The translations under genes were made by a program, and so were the position numbers. Positions 27,125 through 36,116 of a DNA stretch of 64,000 bases are shown one piece after another; position 1 is the first letter of the stretch; every line of letters starts with the position of its first letter. Source of the stretch: Achromobacter sp. MYb9 (GTDB lineage Bacteria; Pseudomonadota; Gammaproteobacteria; Burkholderiales; Burkholderiaceae_B); the NCBI RefSeq assembly GCF_002975275.1, contig NZ_PCOQ01000023.1, positions 40,768 to 104,767 of the forward strand, read 5' to 3'. The notes under the pieces are model-generated. The model was not told the origin of the DNA. It did not search any database and saw only the letters and a program-made list of their open reading frames with translations.

Positions 27125-28009
27125 TCAACGCGCGCCCAGCCCCATCATCGCCAATGTGGCCCGGGTCAGTTCGCTGGCCGGGTCCTCAAGTTCGTCGACC
27201 AGATCGAAGTGGTTGCAGTGCGGCGTGGGGATGCGCGTGGACGCCAGGCCTGCCCCGTTCCAAGCGGCTTCGAACGCACGGGTCTGGTTCTTGAAACCCT
27301 GCGTTTCCAGCCCGCCCACGGCCAGCAGCATCGGGCCGGCGCGTTCCGGCAGGTGGAAGATCGGACTCTGGTGGGCCGCCTGTTCGGGCGTCAGCTGCAA
27401 CCATGTATTGGGCAGGATGTCGCACAGCGGCCGCAAATCGAACAGCCCGCTCAGCGCCAGCGTGCCCTTGATCACATCGTCCGGCACACCGTACCGGGCG
27501 GGCCAGTCGGGCGCGGCCAGCATGCCGGCCAGATGGCCGCCGGCCGAACTGCCGCCGACGTACAGACGGTTCGGGTCCACCCCGTAGGCGGCGACGTTCC
27601 GGTACAGCCACGCCACGGCGGAACGCACTTCGCGCACCACTTCGCCCAGCGTCGCTTCGGGCACCAACGTGTACTCAAGCGTCGCGACGGCGGCGCCGGC
27701 GGCATTGAACGCCTCGGCCATTACCGGCGCGTCTTCCTTGCGCTGCGCCCGCCAATAACCGCCGTGGATGAACACGAACAGCGGCGCCGGCGCGTGCGAG
27801 GCCGCGGGCAGGAACAAATCCAGCCGTTCGTCGTGGCCCATGCCGTAGCGCAGATCCAGCACGCCGGGACGGCGCGTGCGCACGCGCGCCGACGATTCGG
27901 CATAGCGCCGCACGCAAGCGTCGAAATCCGGCACGGATTCGCGCGCGTTGTATTGGACTTCGCGTTCGGCGATAGTGGGAAAGAAAAGGTCGATATCCGT
28001 GTCATGCAT
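27125..28009 (-). CDS. Alpha/beta hydrolase (esterase/arylformamidase-like)
   Basis: A 294-residue hydrolase. The oxyanion-hole sequence FIHGGYWRAQRKED and the nucleophile elbow GGSSAGGHLA are those of the HSL/kynurenine-formamidase-like group; the acid and His appear late (VGGLETQGFK, PHCNHFDLVDELED). The ATG at 28009 overlaps the GntR gene end by eight bases, so they are translated together. Nearby gentisate-pathway and uptake genes suggest it may release an aromatic acid from an ester or amide; this is inference. Confidence 0.87.
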   Translation of the reverse strand: MHDTDIDLFFPTIAEREVQYNARESVPDFDACVRRYAESSARVRTRRPGVLDLRYGMGHDERLDLFLPAASHAPAPLFVFIHGGYWRAQRKEDAPVMAEAFNAAGAAVATLEYTLVPEATLGEVVREVRSAVAWLYRNVAAYGVDPNRLYVGGSSAGGHLAGMLAAPDWPARYGVPDDVIKGTLALSGLFDLRPLCDILPNTWLQLTPEQAAHQSPIFHLPERAGPMLLAVGGLETQGFKNQTRAFEAAWNGAGLASTRIPTPHCNHFDLVDELEDPASELTRATLAMMGLGAR

Positions 28010-28766
28010 GGCGGGCCTGCGTGTCGGGCTGCGAAATGATGCGTTCGATGAACTGCGCGGTCTTGCGGTAGTGCGCCGCCAGCATGGCGATCGACCCGTC
28101 GACGTCGCGCGAGATCGCGGCGTCCAGCAACTGGCGATGCTCGTCGTCGACATTGCGCTCTGGCCCGTAGGCCGTGGCGCCGGCACGCGCCGGCCGGCGG
28201 TAACGCTCGGTTTGCGCGTAGAGCTGCGTGGACAGGTCCAGCAGCCAATGCGAGCGGCACGCGCCAATCAGCGCATGGTGGAAATCCAGGTGCCGCGCCT
28301 CGAGCAATTCCTCCAGCGCTTCGGAAGGCGGGTGCGCGTCGCCTGCGCGCTGCGCGGCCAGCGTCAAGGCGTGGAAGGCGCCAACCAACCGCGCTTCCCA
28401 GGCATCGTCGGCGTTGGCCAGCGAACGCCGCAGCGCATCGCAATCGATCAGGATGCGGGTTTCACAGGCATCCCACATTTCCTCGACCGACAATGGCGCA
28501 ATGCTGAACCCGCGCGACGTGGTGTTGATGACCATGCGTTCGCTGCGCAAGCGGTTCAGCGCCTCGCGGATGGGAGAAAAGCTGCTGCCGTAGCGTTGCT
28601 TGAGCAGTTCCAGCCGCAGGGATTGGCCGGGTGCGAAGACGCCGCTCATGATGTCGCGCCGCAGCAGGCGGTAGACCTGCTCGGACAGCGTGATTTCCTC
28701 TACTTCAGCGTTCCCGTCCGATCCTGCGTCGTCCTGGCGGGAAGCTTTGATTCTTGGCTTCAACAT
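28002..28766 (-). CDS. GntR-family regulator, FCD subfamily
   Basis: A 254-residue regulator with a winged helix (about 25-90: LSEQVYRLLRRDIMSGVF, then SFSPIREALNRL) and a C-terminal FCD ligand domain with the acidic and His positions of a metal site (ETRILIDCDAL, HLDFHHALI, DDEHRQLLDA). GGAGAG precedes the ATG. It overlaps the esterase gene and sits downstream of the Liv transporter genes, so it likely controls this catabolic block. Effector unknown. Confidence 0.88.
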   Translation of the reverse strand: MLKPRIKASRQDDAGSDGNAEVEEITLSEQVYRLLRRDIMSGVFAPGQSLRLELLKQRYGSSFSPIREALNRLRSERMVINTTSRGFSIAPLSVEEMWDACETRILIDCDALRRSLANADDAWEARLVGAFHALTLAAQRAGDAHPPSEALEELLEARHLDFHHALIGACRSHWLLDLSTQLYAQTERYRRPARAGATAYGPERNVDDEHRQLLDAAISRDVDGSIAMLAAHYRKTAQFIERIISQPDTQARHA

Positions 28767-28827
28767 GCTCTCCAGATGTCGGCGGTTTGCCCGCCGGCCC
28801 GCACGCGGGCGGGTCATTCTACCTGCG

Positions 28828-29520
28828 TCATATCCCCAGATAGCGCTGCGCCAGTTCCGGCTGCGCGGACAGCTCGGCCGGCTTGCCCGACCACGCCACC
28901 CGGCCCTTGTCCACGATGTAGTGGCGGTCAACCAGCGTGGCCATCTCGGGAAGGTTCTTGTCGATGACCAGGATGGTCTGCCCCTCGCCTTTCAAGGCCC
29001 GCAGACAGCGCCAGATCTCTTGCCGGATCAGCGGCGCCAGCCCTTCGGTGGCTTCGTCCAGGATCAGCAGCTTGGGGTTGGTCATCAGCGCGCGGCCCAC
29101 CACCAGCATCTGCTGCTCGCCGCCGGATAAGGTGCGCGACGACTGCGCGCGGCGCTCCTTCAGGCGCGGAAACAACGCATAGACGCGTTCCAGGTCCCAA
29201 CCGCCCTTGGCCGAACGCGCCGTCGCCACCAGGTTTTCCTGCACCGAGAGCGAGCCGAACACGCGCCGCCCTTCCGGCACCAGGCCCACGCCCAGCCGCG
29301 CGATCGTGCTGGGCGCGGCCTTCCCCAGTGTCTGGCCACGGAACTGCACGGCGCCGCCTGTGGCGGGAAGCATGCCCATCAGCGTCTTGATGGTGGTGGT
29401 CTTGCCCATGCCGTTGCGGCCGATCAGCGAAATCACCTCGCCTTCGCTGGCCTCGAACGACATGCCGAACAGCACTTTGCTGGAGCCGTAACCGCCGGTC
29501 AGCCCGTCAACCGTCAACAT
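28828..29520 (-). CDS. livF: Branched-chain-type ABC transporter ATPase LivF
   Basis: A 230-residue ATPase of the LivF subfamily. Walker A is GRNGMGKTT, the signature is LSGGEQQML and Walker B LLILDEATEGLAP. With LivG it energises a Liv-type importer (hydrophobic amino acids, or in catabolic clusters aromatic acids and amides). Its start lies within the end of livG (14-base overlap). Confidence 0.92.
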   Translation of the reverse strand: MLTVDGLTGGYGSSKVLFGMSFEASEGEVISLIGRNGMGKTTTIKTLMGMLPATGGAVQFRGQTLGKAAPSTIARLGVGLVPEGRRVFGSLSVQENLVATARSAKGGWDLERVYALFPRLKERRAQSSRTLSGGEQQMLVVGRALMTNPKLLILDEATEGLAPLIRQEIWRCLRALKGEGQTILVIDKNLPEMATLVDRHYIVDKGRVAWSGKPAELSAQPELAQRYLGI

Positions 29521-30277
29521 TTTCGTCTCCCAGATAGGCCGCGCGCACATCCGGATGACGCCGCACCTCGTCGGGCGTGCCGCTGAACACCACGCGGCCA
29601 TAGACCAGCACGCTGATGCGGTCGGCCAGGGCGAAGACGGCATCCATGTCGTGTTCCACCAGCAAGATGCCGTAGTCGCCTTTCATGCCTTGCAGCAACC
29701 GCGTCATGCGCGCCGATTCCTCGGGCCCCATGCCGGCCATGGGCTCGTCCAGCAGCAACAGCCGCGGCGACCGCGCCAGCGCCACGGCCAGCTCCAGCTG
29801 CCGTTTTTCGCCGTGCGCCAGGTCCGCCGACCGCACATGGCGGCGGTCTTGCAGACCCACATGCGTCAACCACTGCATGGCATCGGCCTTCAGCGCCGCG
29901 TCATGCCGCGGGTTGGTCCAGGCCTGGAAGGCCCGGCCGCCCTTGAGCATGCGCGACAGGATCACGTTTTCCAGCGCGGTGTATTCGTGGCAAAGCTCGG
30001 TGATCTGAAACGAGCGGCCCAGGCCCAGGCGCGCGCGCTCGAAGGCGCGCAGCGCCGTCACATCCTGGCCGTTCAGGTGGATGCTGCCCGAGTCTGGCCG
30101 GATCTCGCCGCAGATCTGCGCGATCAGCGTGGACTTGCCGGCGCCGTTGGGGCCGATGATGGCGTGGATCTCGCCCGCCTGCACGTCCAGGTCCACGCCG
30201 TTGGTGGCCACCACCGCGTCAAAAGCTTTCCGCAGCTGCGTCAGGCGCAGCAGGCTTGTGCTTGCATCAGTCGGCAT
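29507..30277 (-). CDS. livG: Branched-chain-type ABC transporter ATPase LivG
   Basis: A 256-residue ATPase of the LivG subfamily. Walker A is GPNGAGKST; the family-specific GLGRSFQITELCHEYTALEN follows; the signature region is LAHGEKRQLELA and Walker B LLLLDEPMAGMGP. It overlaps livM upstream (11 bases) and livF downstream. Confidence 0.92.
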   Translation of the reverse strand: MPTDASTSLLRLTQLRKAFDAVVATNGVDLDVQAGEIHAIIGPNGAGKSTLIAQICGEIRPDSGSIHLNGQDVTALRAFERARLGLGRSFQITELCHEYTALENVILSRMLKGGRAFQAWTNPRHDAALKADAMQWLTHVGLQDRRHVRSADLAHGEKRQLELAVALARSPRLLLLDEPMAGMGPEESARMTRLLQGMKGDYGILLVEHDMDAVFALADRISVLVYGRVVFSGTPDEVRRHPDVRAAYLGDENVDG

Positions 30278-31247
30278 GACGGGACTCCAGCAGTTTTCCA
30301 AACAGGCCCTTCTGGCCCCACAACACCACCAGCACCAGGATCGGCCCCATGTACAGCAACCAGTGTTCGGTCAGGGACGACAGCAGCTGCTCCAGGCCCA
30401 GGAACACCGCCGCCCCCGCGATCGGCCCCAGCAGCGTGCCCACGCCGCCCAAGATCACGATGGCCATCAATTCGCCCGACTTGGTCCACGCGGCCATGTC
30501 CGGCGTCACCAGCCCGGCATAGTTGGCCCACAGCACGCCGGCCAGCCCCGTGCCCACCGCGGACAGCACAAAGGCGCTCAACCGGTACGGGGTAGGCGCC
30601 ACGCCCAGGTTCACCGCGCGCCGTTCGCTTTGGCGCAGCGCCTGCAGCACCATGCCGAAACGCGAATTGGTGACCCGGATGCAGAACAGCGTCCACGCCG
30701 TCAGCACCGCCAGGCACACGTAATAGAACACCGTCGGGCTTTCCAGATTGATGCCCGGCAGCACGTTGCGCTGGGGAATCATCAGCCCGTCATCGCCGCC
30801 GTAGAACTGCAACGACACCAGCACGAAATACACCATCTGGCCGAACGCCAGCGTGATCATGATGAACTGCACGCCCCGGGTGCGCAGCGCCAGGTAGCCG
30901 AAGATCCAGCCCGCCAGCGCGCATACGGCAAGCGCGATCGGCCACACCACCAGCGCCGCGTTGCTGCCCGCCCAGCCAAAAATCGGCCCGGCTTCGGCGG
31001 TATGGAAGGCGATGATGCCCACCGCATAGCCGCCCAGCCCGAAGAACATGGCGTGGCCGAAGCTGACCATGGCGCCGTACCCGATCACCAGGTCCAGGCT
31101 GACCGCGGCCAGCCCGTAGATCAGGAAGCGCGTCACCACGCCGATCAGGAACGGCGAGCCCGACGCCAGCGCCGCGGCCGGCAGCAGAATCAGGACGGTC
31201 AGGCCGCCCAGGCCCCAGCGGGCGCGATTCGAAAGAGTCTTTGCCAT
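30267..31247 (-). CDS. livM: Branched-chain-type ABC permease LivM
   Basis: A 326-residue permease with about ten hydrophobic helices and the LivM loop SFGHAMFFGLGGYAVG. Three consecutive in-frame ATG codons occur (31253, 31250, 31247); the last has the best spacing from GAGG. It abuts livH and overlaps livG, consistent with one operon. Confidence 0.9.
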   Translation of the reverse strand: MAKTLSNRARWGLGGLTVLILLPAAALASGSPFLIGVVTRFLIYGLAAVSLDLVIGYGAMVSFGHAMFFGLGGYAVGIIAFHTAEAGPIFGWAGSNAALVVWPIALAVCALAGWIFGYLALRTRGVQFIMITLAFGQMVYFVLVSLQFYGGDDGLMIPQRNVLPGINLESPTVFYYVCLAVLTAWTLFCIRVTNSRFGMVLQALRQSERRAVNLGVAPTPYRLSAFVLSAVGTGLAGVLWANYAGLVTPDMAAWTKSGELMAIVILGGVGTLLGPIAGAAVFLGLEQLLSSLTEHWLLYMGPILVLVVLWGQKGLFGKLLESRHAD

Positions 31248-31249
31248 CA

Positions 31250-32164
31250 TCATCCTCGCGCCGGAAACAAGCCGCCCGGCTTGGCGATCAGCACGATCGC
31301 CATCAGTACATAGATACTGGCCGACGCCAGGCCCGCGGCCAGCGGGTCCGCCGTGGCGGGCGAGAACACCGTGGACAACAACTGCGGCAGGAAGGCCCGC
31401 CCCAGGCTATCCACCATGCCCACCAGCAAGGCGCCCGCCAGGGCGCCGCGCACCGACCCGACGCCGCCGATCACGATGACCACGAAGGTGGTGATCAGGA
31501 TGCGTTCGCCCATGCCGATCTCGACCGCCAGCAACGGCGCGGCCATCACGCCCGCCAGGCCGCACAGCAAGGCGCCCAGGCCGAATACCAGCGTGTACAA
31601 CTTGCGGATATCCACGCCCAGCGCGTCCACCATTTCACGGTCGTCGGCGCCGGCACGGATCAGCATGCCGATGCGCGTGCGGTTGACCAGCCACCACAGG
31701 CCCACGGCCACCAGCGCACCGATCGCGATGAACGACAAACGAATCACCGGATATTGGAACCCCGGCGCCAGCGTCACCGCGCCTTCGAGAAACGACGGGA
31801 TACTCACCAGCGGCGGCCGCCGGCCGAAGATCAGGCTGACCGCTTCGTTCGAAAACAGCAGCAGGCCAAAGGTGGCCAAAACCTGGTAGAGGTGGTCGCG
31901 CTTATACAGCTTGCGGATCACCAGCACTTCAACCGACACGCCATACAGGCCGGCGCCCAGCAACGCGGCCAGCACGCCCGCCAGGAAGGAACCGGTGGTG
32001 CCGATGGCGTAGGCCGCGCAATACGCGCCCACCATGTAGAAGGACCCGTGGGTCAGGTTCACGACGCCCATGATCCCGAAGATCAGCGTCAGCCCGGCCG
32101 CCAGCATGAAGAGCATGGCGCCGAACTGCAGGCCGTTCAGCAGCTGTTCGAACAGAAGCGTCAT
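31250..32164 (-). CDS. livH: Branched-chain-type ABC permease LivH
   Basis: A 304-residue permease with about eight hydrophobic helices. The N-terminal NGLQFGAMLFMLAAGLTLIF and GVVNLTHGSFYMVGAY are LivH signatures, and the cytoplasmic EAA-like loop is RAGADDREMVDALGVDI. It overlaps the receptor gene by four bases at its start. Confidence 0.92.
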   Translation of the reverse strand: MTLLFEQLLNGLQFGAMLFMLAAGLTLIFGIMGVVNLTHGSFYMVGAYCAAYAIGTTGSFLAGVLAALLGAGLYGVSVEVLVIRKLYKRDHLYQVLATFGLLLFSNEAVSLIFGRRPPLVSIPSFLEGAVTLAPGFQYPVIRLSFIAIGALVAVGLWWLVNRTRIGMLIRAGADDREMVDALGVDIRKLYTLVFGLGALLCGLAGVMAAPLLAVEIGMGERILITTFVVIVIGGVGSVRGALAGALLVGMVDSLGRAFLPQLLSTVFSPATADPLAAGLASASIYVLMAIVLIAKPGGLFPARG

Positions 32165-33354
32165 GATGGCATCTTGCAGAATTGGGCGTAGGCGTCCTTA
32201 TCGTCGGCCACCAGCTTGCGCACCAGATGCGGCGACAACGTGCCGTCGCTGTCTTTCCCGATGCGCATCAGGTAGAGATCCTGGATAGGATGCTGGTTGG
32301 TGTTCATGCTGAACGTGCCGCGCAGGGACGTGAACGCCGGCTTGCGCAGCGCCGCCCGGAACTCCGCCGCCTTCGACAGGTCTCCGCCGGTGGCCTTCAG
32401 GCCCGCGCCGATCAGGTTGGCGGTGTCGTATGCCTGCATCGCGTAGTCCGTCGGCACGCGGCCGTAGGCTTCCTTGAACGCCTTCACGAATGCCTTGGAC
32501 TGCGGATTATCGAAGTCCTGCGACCAGATGCCGGTGGTGTACGACCCGGCCGACGCGTCGCCCGTCGCCTGGATCATGCGTGCATCCATCGAAAAGCTGG
32601 GCATCAGCATCGGGATGCTCTTGTTCAAGCCCGCCGCCGCGTACTGCTTGACGAAGTTGATGCCGGTGCCGCCCGGATGGAACTGGTAGATGGCTTCGGG
32701 CGCCAGCGAACGCACCCGCGCCAGCTCCACCGAAAAGTCGGACTGGTCCAGCTTGGTGTAGATCTCGGCCACCACTTCGCCCTTGTAGGTGCGCTTGAAG
32801 CCTTCGATCGCGTCGCGGCCGGCCTGGTAGTTGGGCGCCAGCAGCACCACGCGCTTGTAGCCCAGTTCGTTGGCCGCCACGCCGCCGGCCGTATGGAAGG
32901 CGTCATTCTGATAGGACGCCACGAAGTAGTTGGGATCGCACTTTTCGCCAGCGAAATTCGAAGGCCCGGGGTTCAGGCTCACGTAGAACGCGCCCGACTT
33001 CACCACGCTGGGCACGACGGCAGCCAGCACGTTCGAGAAGTTCACGCCAGTAAAGAGCTTCACGCCCGATTGCAGCAAGCGGTCGGCCGCCTGCTTGGCG
33101 TTGGCGGGCTTCAGGCCGTCGTCTTCAATGACCAATTGCACCGACACGCCGCCCAGCTTGCCGCCGCCTTGCTTGATCGCCAGGTTGAAGGCGTCGCGCT
33201 CGTCTTCGCCGATGTAGCCGGCCGGCGTGGACAACGTGGCGATGAAGCCAATCTTGACGGGGTCCGCGGCCTGCGCGGCCCCCATCGCGGCGATGGCGCC
33301 CAATGCGGCGGACAACGCAGCGGCCACGCCGCCCACTTTTTGTTTCTTGATCAT
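32161..33354 (-). CDS. Liv-type ABC transporter substrate-binding protein
   Basis: A 397-residue periplasmic receptor (Peripla_BP_6 family). The signal peptide (MIKKQKVGG through AAQAADP) precedes VKIGFIATLSTPAGYIGEDERD. It is the first gene of the five-gene Liv operon. Its location beside a gentisate dioxygenase-like gene suggests an aromatic or related ligand rather than leucine; ligand choice is inference. Confidence 0.9.
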   Translation of the reverse strand: MIKKQKVGGVAAALSAALGAIAAMGAAQAADPVKIGFIATLSTPAGYIGEDERDAFNLAIKQGGGKLGGVSVQLVIEDDGLKPANAKQAADRLLQSGVKLFTGVNFSNVLAAVVPSVVKSGAFYVSLNPGPSNFAGEKCDPNYFVASYQNDAFHTAGGVAANELGYKRVVLLAPNYQAGRDAIEGFKRTYKGEVVAEIYTKLDQSDFSVELARVRSLAPEAIYQFHPGGTGINFVKQYAAAGLNKSIPMLMPSFSMDARMIQATGDASAGSYTTGIWSQDFDNPQSKAFVKAFKEAYGRVPTDYAMQAYDTANLIGAGLKATGGDLSKAAEFRAALRKPAFTSLRGTFSMNTNQHPIQDLYLMRIGKDSDGTLSPHLVRKLVADDKDAYAQFCKMPS

Positions 33355-33412
33355 GTTTTTCCCCTTGAAGACGGCGTTGCCCGCCTGGCGGCCGGCCCGA
33401 TCGCCTGTTGCG

Positions 33413-34324
33413 CTAGACCGCCACCACCGGATGACGCAGCGTGCCGATGCCTTCCACGCACGCCACCACCACATCGCCCGGCCACAGCCATTCCTGCGGC
33501 TTGCGGCCCGCGCCGACGCCCTCTGGCGTACCGGTGGCGATGATGTCGCCCGGCTCCAGCGTGATGCCGGCGCTGATGTCCGAAATCAGGAACGGCACCT
33601 TGAACAGCATGTGCCGCGTGTTGGAACCCTGCTTCTTTTCGCCATTGACCGTCAGCCACAGGTCCAGCACTTGCGGATCCGGAATTTCGTCGGCGGTGAC
33701 GATGCAGGGGCCGAACGGCGCGTAGGTGTCCTGGCCTTTCGAATAGATCCACTGGCCGGCGCGGCGGCAGTCGCGCGCGCTCATGTCCAGCATGACGCTG
33801 TAGCCGAACACGTACGACAGCGCGTCGGCCTCCGCCACGCGCGAGGCGCGCCGGCCCATGATCACAGCCAGCTCGACTTCCCAGTCCAGCTGCTGCGTGA
33901 TCTTGGCGTTGTGCTCGATGGCATCGCCCGGGCCGATGACGGTGGTGGGCGGCTTGGAGAAGATCACCGGCTGCTTGGGCAAGTCGGCCGAAGTGTCCAG
34001 CGTGCGGCTGGATTCCGCCACGTGCTCCACATAGTTCAGGCCGATGCCGAAGATGTTCTTGCGCGGCCGCGGAATCGGCGCCAGCAGCTTCACGTTTTCC
34101 TGCGGCAGCGCCGTGCCCACGGGCCAATTGCCGCGGTACGACTCCATCAGCCGGCTGGCCTGCGCGACGGCCACGGGGCCCAGGTCGATGAATGCCAGCA
34201 TGTCATCGGGCAGGTCCACGCCCCCGGCGCGGCCCAGCAGGGCCAGGTCGATCACATAGCCTTCGGCCAGCGCGCCAAGCCGTGCGGCGGCGGTGGGATG
34301 AGCGCGAAAAGTCACCAATCGCAT
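33413..34324 (-). CDS. Fumarylacetoacetate hydrolase-family protein (likely fumarylpyruvate hydrolase)
   Basis: A 303-residue FAH-family enzyme. The metal-binding motif Glu residues and the substrate pocket appear in FGIGLNYVEHVAES and DWEVELAVIMGRRA, and the C-terminal GDIIATGTPEGVGAGR block is diagnostic. In gentisate degradation an FAH-family enzyme splits fumarylpyruvate or maleylpyruvate to pyruvate plus fumarate or maleate; the adjacent gentisate dioxygenase-like gene supports that role. It follows that gene by 89 bases on the same strand. Confidence 0.87.
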   Translation of the reverse strand: MRLVTFRAHPTAAARLGALAEGYVIDLALLGRAGGVDLPDDMLAFIDLGPVAVAQASRLMESYRGNWPVGTALPQENVKLLAPIPRPRKNIFGIGLNYVEHVAESSRTLDTSADLPKQPVIFSKPPTTVIGPGDAIEHNAKITQQLDWEVELAVIMGRRASRVAEADALSYVFGYSVMLDMSARDCRRAGQWIYSKGQDTYAPFGPCIVTADEIPDPQVLDLWLTVNGEKKQGSNTRHMLFKVPFLISDISAGITLEPGDIIATGTPEGVGAGRKPQEWLWPGDVVVACVEGIGTLRHPVVAV

Positions 34325-34413
34325 AGGAACTCCATAGATTCAAGACGAGTTGAGCCAGGCGCGCGGAACGACGCCCGCGCGGCGGATGAAAATTCGAAAG
34401 GGGTCGGGCGACG

Positions 34414-35538
34414 CTAGATCAGCACTTGATGGCCGTCGTTTTCCTTGACCGCTTCTTCGCGGTAGAGCGCCAGCGACCGCATCACCGGCAGGTCGTTGAA
34501 GCAGAACAGGCAGGCGTCGTCGTTGGACGACAGGTTGGCGTGTTCGTGGATAGCCCAGGACGGGACGCAGAAAATGTCGCGTTCCGTCCAGTCATAGCGT
34601 TTGCCGTCAATGATGGAAAAACCGCTGCCCTTGGCGACCTGATAGATGAAGCTGCCGGTGTGGCGGTGCGCCTGGGTGTGCTCGCCGGGACGCAGCAATT
34701 GCATGCTGGCGCCGATGGTGGGCATGACCGAGCCGCCGGTCGCCGGGTTCACGTATTCCAGCAGGATGCCGTCGTACGGGCTGCCGGCAGTCGTGCGCGC
34801 ATAGCGGCGCAGCGCCTCGTAGGTGGGTTCCCATTCGTACTTGAACAGCGGCGAATAGGGCTTCGTCCAACCCGACACCTGCGGCCGCAACGCCGCATGG
34901 CCCCAGGCCGCGCTGGTGTCATCCACGGGGTAGGTCACCGCCTGGTTCAGGTCGGGATGCACGGCGTAGAAACCGGCCTCAAGGGCGTTGACCAGCGGGA
35001 TGTCCAGGCCGTCCTGCCAGATACAGGTGGTGCCGTCTTCAGACACGCCGTGCTCGTGCCAGGTGCCGTTGGGCGTCAACACGAAATCGTTCGCGCCCAG
35101 CGTCATCTTGTGGCCGTCGACCACGGTGTAGGCGCCCTGGCCTTCCATGATGAACCGCAGCGCGGAATGCGAATGCTTGTGCGCCGAAGCCAGCTCTCCG
35201 GGCTGCATCACCTGCAGGCCCGAATACAGCCAGCCCACGGCGGCCGCCACGTCGCGCCGGCCGGGATTGTTCAGATAGATGACGCGCCGGCCCGCTTCTT
35301 CGGGCGACACCAGTTCGGCGGAACGCAGCACATGGCCGCGCAGCTCTTGATAGCGCCACACCACGGGCACCGACGCCGACCGCGGCGCCCAGGGTTCGAT
35401 CTTGTTCGCCACCGTCCACAGCGCGCCCGTCTCCAGGCCCGCCAGCGCTTGGTAGTAGGCAATGCGCTCCGGCGAGTCGGCCACATTGGCGCGCCCGGCG
35501 GTGTCTTCGCGATAGGCGTCGTACCGGTTCGATGTCAT
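34414..35538 (-). CDS. Gentisate 1,2-dioxygenase-like bicupin
   Basis: A 374-residue two-cupin ring-cleavage dioxygenase. The N-terminal cupin has the Fe(II) ligands in AHKHSHSALRFIMEG and the later His in GTWHEHG; the second cupin has QAHRHTGSFIYQV and WAIHEHA. This arrangement and length match gentisate 1,2-dioxygenase and 1-hydroxy-2-naphthoate or salicylate dioxygenases of the same family. The ATG at 35538 follows AGAGG. A nested palindrome lies immediately upstream. With the FAH-family gene it outlines a ring-cleavage pathway. Confidence 0.87.
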   Translation of the reverse strand: MTSNRYDAYREDTAGRANVADSPERIAYYQALAGLETGALWTVANKIEPWAPRSASVPVVWRYQELRGHVLRSAELVSPEEAGRRVIYLNNPGRRDVAAAVGWLYSGLQVMQPGELASAHKHSHSALRFIMEGQGAYTVVDGHKMTLGANDFVLTPNGTWHEHGVSEDGTTCIWQDGLDIPLVNALEAGFYAVHPDLNQAVTYPVDDTSAAWGHAALRPQVSGWTKPYSPLFKYEWEPTYEALRRYARTTAGSPYDGILLEYVNPATGGSVMPTIGASMQLLRPGEHTQAHRHTGSFIYQVAKGSGFSIIDGKRYDWTERDIFCVPSWAIHEHANLSSNDDACLFCFNDLPVMRSLALYREEAVKENDGHQVLI

Positions 35539-35545
35539 CCCTTGG

Positions 35546-35588
35546 CCTCTATTTATAAAAATCATAAGATTTTCGAAAATAATAGAGG
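35546..35588 (-). promoter_or_regulatory. Nested inverted repeats before the gentisate dioxygenase-like gene
   Basis: An outer inverted repeat CCTCTATT/AATAGAGG (35546-35553 and 35581-35588) encloses an inner perfect repeat AAAATC-ATAA-GATTTT (35558-35573). It is AT-rich in a GC-rich genome and sits 8-50 bases before the start, so it is a candidate operator, perhaps for the GntR regulator of the cluster. Confidence 0.5.
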
Positions 35589-35665
35589 TGGCGTGTAAAT
35601 CCGGCAATCTCCACGCGCTAGGGGTTTTCCCGTCAGCGGAATTTTATTCCCGCAGCGTCAAAAAA

Positions 35666-35685
35666 TACTGTACAAAAACACAGTC
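35666..35685 (+). promoter_or_regulatory. Candidate LexA (SOS) box
   Basis: TACTGT-N8-ACAGTC contains the CTGT-N8-ACAG core used by LexA of beta- and gamma-proteobacteria, with ACTGT/ACAGT perfectly inverted. It overlaps the -35 region of a possible promoter whose -10-like TACATT lies at 35694-35699, 50 bases before the 81-aa gene. Confidence 0.55.
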
Positions 35686-35735
35686 ACCCGTGATACATTT
35701 CGCTCGCCCGTAAAACCGTCGTCCAGGAGAATCCT

Positions 35736-35981
35736 GTGTCCGAAGCCGCTCATCTTGTTCAGTACATCGTCGTTCCCTATCGCGCCGCCGCCAACGGTGT
35801 CTCGCCAGGTGAAATCCGTCCGGCCAGCAGCGAATTCGGCGCGATCCGAATCGCCAATTCCATGGCTGCCAAGTTCGCGGGGGTCGCCGCCTATGAAGTG
35901 TGGATCGATAAAGAAACCGGCGACATGGAATCGCCCCGCATCCTGACGCAGATCGGCACGGTGCCGTCGCTGGATGATTGA
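35736..35981 (+). CDS. Small hypothetical protein (81 aa) behind a LexA-like box
   Basis: An 81-residue soluble protein starting at GTG with a strong CAGGAGA site. It has no signal or membrane segment; the sequence contains VQYIVVPYRAAANGVSPGE, GAIRIANSMAAKFAG and an acidic C-terminus (PSLDD). I do not recognise a family. The strong ribosome site and candidate SOS operator argue that it is a real, regulated gene. Confidence 0.7.
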   Translation: MSEAAHLVQYIVVPYRAAANGVSPGEIRPASSEFGAIRIANSMAAKFAGVAAYEVWIDKETGDMESPRILTQIGTVPSLDD

Positions 35982-36116
35982 TGCCTGACCGCCCGTTCAG
36001 CAATGAACGGGCGCGTCACCGTATCGCTGCGGCCGCGGATTCGCGGGGGGCTCCGGTATATTCACGCGGTGTTCCCTTCATGCGATTTCGCGAACCTGCC
36101 CCGGACGGTGATCTTG

